Assembly (NCBI GenBank): GCA_003132125.1
Contig: PKWT01000122.1
Span: 1 to 6,841, forward strand
Source of the DNA: Micrococcales bacterium
Lineage (GTDB): Bacteria; Actinomycetota; Actinomycetes; Actinomycetales; Dermatophilaceae
Reading direction: 5' to 3'
DNA length: 6,841 nucleotides
This document shows, piece by piece, positions 4,426 to 6,841 of this stretch (position 1 is its first letter; every line of letters begins with the position of its first letter). The notes below the pieces were generated by a model, which was given only the letters and a program-made list of their open reading frames with translations, was not told where the DNA came from and ran no database searches. The translations under genes and the position numbers were made by a program.

Positions 4426-6828
4426 ATGACCCGAACCCCGCCCGCACCTCCTGCCACAGCGGGCGTGGTCGTCGTCGAGCCGGCGCCGAGCGACAGGATC
4501 CGTCGGCCGGCAGACCTGGTCACCCTGCTCCTTGCCCTCCTGCTGTTGATCCTCGCGGTTGGACTGGGCACCGTAGCGGTGGGAACCGCCAACGGTCTCG
4601 AGCAGGACCTCGTCGGCGCAGGTGGCGCGCTGCCCCGACCTCTCCTGCAGCTCACGGGCTGGGCCGGCGGTCTCGGGCTGCTCCTCCTGCTCATCGTCGA
4701 TGGTGTTGTCCTCGTCGTGCGCTCGCGGTCCTGGCAGCTTTTCGAGGCGGTCGCCGCCGCCGGCGCCGGAGCCTTGCTGGCGTTGCTGTTGCAGCAGTTG
4801 ATCCTCAACGGACACCTCGGAACCATGCTCGCCGCGTTGACCAAGGGGCTGCCCGAAGGCGGTCGCACGACACCCCTGGACGGGCTGCTCGTGGCCGGCA
4901 TCGCGTTCTTCACGGTGTCAGGAGTCGGCAAACGACCGCAGCTGCGTATAGCCGCATTCGTCATCATCGGATCAGCGATGCTGTTCGGGTTCCTCTCGGG
5001 CGAGGTCACGGCGTTGGCGCTGTTCGTGACCGCGCTGCTCGGGTGGATCGTGGGCCTGGTCACCCTTTTCGCCATTGGCGCCGCGTCAACCCGTACGCCG
5101 GGCACGGCCGTCGCGGCAGCCCTTATCGGCTGCGGTCTGGACATCACCCGGCTGGAGCTGGTCGAGTCGACAGGGGTCCGAGAGCGTCGGTATTCCGGGT
5201 CGGGCCCCGTGGGTTCCCTGGATGTTCGCGTGCTCGAACGCGACACGTTCGGCACCGAGGCAGGCCGCCGGGTGCTGCGCCGGGTGCGGCTGCGGGGACC
5301 GTCCGCCCGTGGCCCCTCGCTCACGATCCGTGGCGCAGTCGAACACCACGCCTTGATGGCGCTGGCGGTGGCCCAGGCGGGCGTGAGGGCGCCAGAGCTG
5401 CTCGCGACCGCCGAGGTGGGGCCGTTCGCCGCGGTCCTCGCTTATCGACGCCCGACCGGCGCGACGCTCGACCCGGCCCGGGTCGCAACCCTGAGCGAGA
5501 AGGATCTGACTGCTCTCTGGCATCTTCTCGCGCAGCTGCAACAGGCCCGGATTGCCCACCGTGGACTGAGCATCGAGCATCTCCTTCTCGACGAGCAGGA
5601 CGGCGCCGGTCTCAACGAGGCGGGGACCGGGGACATCGCAGCGGCGGATCTCTCGTTGCGTCTCGACGTGGCGCAGTTCCTCACGACGTTGGCGCTGCTC
5701 GTGGGTCCGGAGCGAGCCGTCGCCAGCGGCGTCTCATCACTCGGCAGCACGACCATCGTCAAGGCCTTGCCACTGATGCAGGCGGTCGCGATGGACGCCC
5801 CGACCCGATCCGCATTGCGCGCCCGGAAGGGTCTGCTGCGTAGCGTCCGCGAGCAGCTGCTCGGGCTGGCGCCCGAAGGCGAACCGGTCGAGCAGGTCGA
5901 GCTGCGCCGACTGACCCCCCGCACGCTGGTGACGGTGCTGGGAGGCAGCATCGCGACATACGTCCTGCTGACCCAGCTGGCCCGGGTGAACCTGGGGGAC
6001 GTCCTGGCCCGCGCGCAATGGGGCTGGGCCCTGGGCGTGCTCGGGTTCACCGTGCTGAGCATTGCGGGAGCCTCGCTGGTGATCACCGGAGCGGTCAGCA
6101 CACGCCTCAGCTTCGTGCGGACCTACCTGACCCAGCTCGCCGTCGCCTTCAGCGGCCTGGTGGCGCCGTCGGCTATCGGCAACATCGCCCTCAACCTGCG
6201 CTATCTGCAGCGGGCCGGGGTCAACCCGGCAGTCGCGGGTGGCAGCGTCGGGCTGGCCCAGCTCGCCCAGTTCTCGAGCTACTTCGTGCTGTTGCTGCTC
6301 TCCAGCGTCCTCGCGGGCACCGGGCAACGGGCATCGTTCACCCCCCCGTCGGCGGCGGTCATCGGGATGATCGTCGTCGTGGCCCTGCTGCTGGCGGGCC
6401 TGGCCGTGCCCGCCGGCCGCCGGCTGATCATCGGCCGGTTCCTGCCGGTCGTCCGGCGCGTGGTCCCCAGGGTCGTGGCAATCTTCCAGGATCCGCGCAA
6501 GGTGGTCACCCTCTTCTCCGGGGCGCTGCTGCTTGACATGTCGTTCGTGGCGGCGCTGACCTGCGCCACGCGCGCATTCGGCGCGACGCCTTCTGTCGCC
6601 GCCGTCGCGGTCGTCTACTTCGCTGGCGCGATCATCGGTTCCGCGGTGCCGACCCCCGGCGGCCTTGGCGGAGTGGAGGCGGCCCTCTCGGCCGGGCTCA
6701 TCGCGGTGGGGCTGGACGTCAGCGTCGCCGTCTCGTCCGTCCTGCTGTTCCGGCTGTGCACGTACTGGTTGCCCATCCCCTTCGGCTGGGCTTCACTGAG
6801 CTACCTCCAGCGGGTCAACGCCATCTGA
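4426..6828 (+). CDS. LPG-synthase/flippase-like membrane protein with pseudokinase-like middle domain
   Basis: A complete 800-residue protein. After a Pro/Ala-rich cytosolic tail come about six membrane segments (residues ~31-55, 72-98, 105-127, 148-165, 172-190, 193-220). Residues ~235-470 form a soluble domain like the APH/kinase fold: the loop AHRGLSIEHLLLDEQ (377-391) sits where active kinases have HRDxxxxN, but the catalytic Asp is Gly380 and the Asn is His385; a helix RLDVAQFLTTLALLVG follows. From about 496 to the end is a second membrane domain typical of lysylphosphatidylglycerol-synthase TM regions (UPF0104, flippase-like), with APSAIGNIALNLRYLQRAG near 580-598 and PTPGGLGGVEAAL at 742-754. 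No aminoacyl-transferase (GNAT-type) domain follows, so lysyl-lipid synthesis is not predicted; lipid or glycolipid handling in the inner membrane is more likely. The ATG at 4426 lacks a clear ribosome site; the only nearby ATG (4418) is out of frame. Confidence 0.9.
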   Translation: MTRTPPAPPATAGVVVVEPAPSDRIRRPADLVTLLLALLLLILAVGLGTVAVGTANGLEQDLVGAGGALPRPLLQLTGWAGGLGLLLLLIVDGVVLVVRSRSWQLFEAVAAAGAGALLALLLQQLILNGHLGTMLAALTKGLPEGGRTTPLDGLLVAGIAFFTVSGVGKRPQLRIAAFVIIGSAMLFGFLSGEVTALALFVTALLGWIVGLVTLFAIGAASTRTPGTAVAAALIGCGLDITRLELVESTGVRERRYSGSGPVGSLDVRVLERDTFGTEAGRRVLRRVRLRGPSARGPSLTIRGAVEHHALMALAVAQAGVRAPELLATAEVGPFAAVLAYRRPTGATLDPARVATLSEKDLTALWHLLAQLQQARIAHRGLSIEHLLLDEQDGAGLNEAGTGDIAAADLSLRLDVAQFLTTLALLVGPERAVASGVSSLGSTTIVKALPLMQAVAMDAPTRSALRARKGLLRSVREQLLGLAPEGEPVEQVELRRLTPRTLVTVLGGSIATYVLLTQLARVNLGDVLARAQWGWALGVLGFTVLSIAGASLVITGAVSTRLSFVRTYLTQLAVAFSGLVAPSAIGNIALNLRYLQRAGVNPAVAGGSVGLAQLAQFSSYFVLLLLSSVLAGTGQRASFTPPSAAVIGMIVVVALLLAGLAVPAGRRLIIGRFLPVVRRVVPRVVAIFQDPRKVVTLFSGALLLDMSFVAALTCATRAFGATPSVAAVAVVYFAGAIIGSAVPTPGGLGGVEAALSAGLIAVGLDVSVAVSSVLLFRLCTYWLPIPFGWASLSYLQRVNAI

Positions 6829-6841
6829 CCGCCGCTACCAC

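Noticed and set aside
4278..5843. Long open frame of 521 codons on the plus strand, with another of 351 codons on the minus strand (4269-5324)
   Set aside because: Both overlap the 800-residue membrane protein, are dominated by Arg, Gly, Pro, Ser and Ala, and show no domain; this is typical of shadow frames in GC-rich DNA.

Overview
The window reads as chromosomal DNA of a high-GC Gram-positive (actinobacterial) genome. GC-rich wobble positions, GTG starts, TTGTCCACA-type DnaA boxes and the protein families present (Flp/Tad ATPase, lamin-tail protein, DUF3761-type lipoprotein, LPG-synthase-like integral membrane protein) all fit. No rRNA, tRNA, CRISPR array or intact transposase gene was found.

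Left block (1-3136, all minus strand). Reading leftwards there are five genes. A cytosolic protein with an Abi_C/HEPN-like C-terminus (3136-2240) is followed after about 100 bp by a compact four-gene set: a secreted lamin-tail-domain protein (2136-1693), a lipoprotein with an HNH-like core and a DUF3761-like tail (1684-851), a small coiled-coil/DUF4177-like protein (793-377), and the voltage-sensor half of an ion channel (380 to the left edge). The last two overlap as ATGA and the first two are separated by 8 bp, so co-expression is likely. The order is secreted protein, lipoprotein, soluble protein, channel, which suggests a cell-envelope function that I cannot name.

Middle (3137-3770). No intact gene. 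It holds a possible frameshifted gene start on the plus strand and a pair of about 62-bp imperfect direct repeats. The second repeat runs into the broken end of a tadA/cpaF gene. This looks like a scar left by a mobile element or recombination at the border between an accessory block and the older chromosome.

Right block (3757-6828). The first ~150 codons of tadA (minus strand; no Walker motifs remain) diverge from a complete 800-residue membrane protein on the plus strand, built from an N-terminal membrane bundle, a degenerate kinase-like domain and a C-terminal LPG-synthase/flippase-like membrane domain. Their shared 216-bp intergenic region carries two perfect TTGTCCACA boxes arranged as a near-perfect palindrome.
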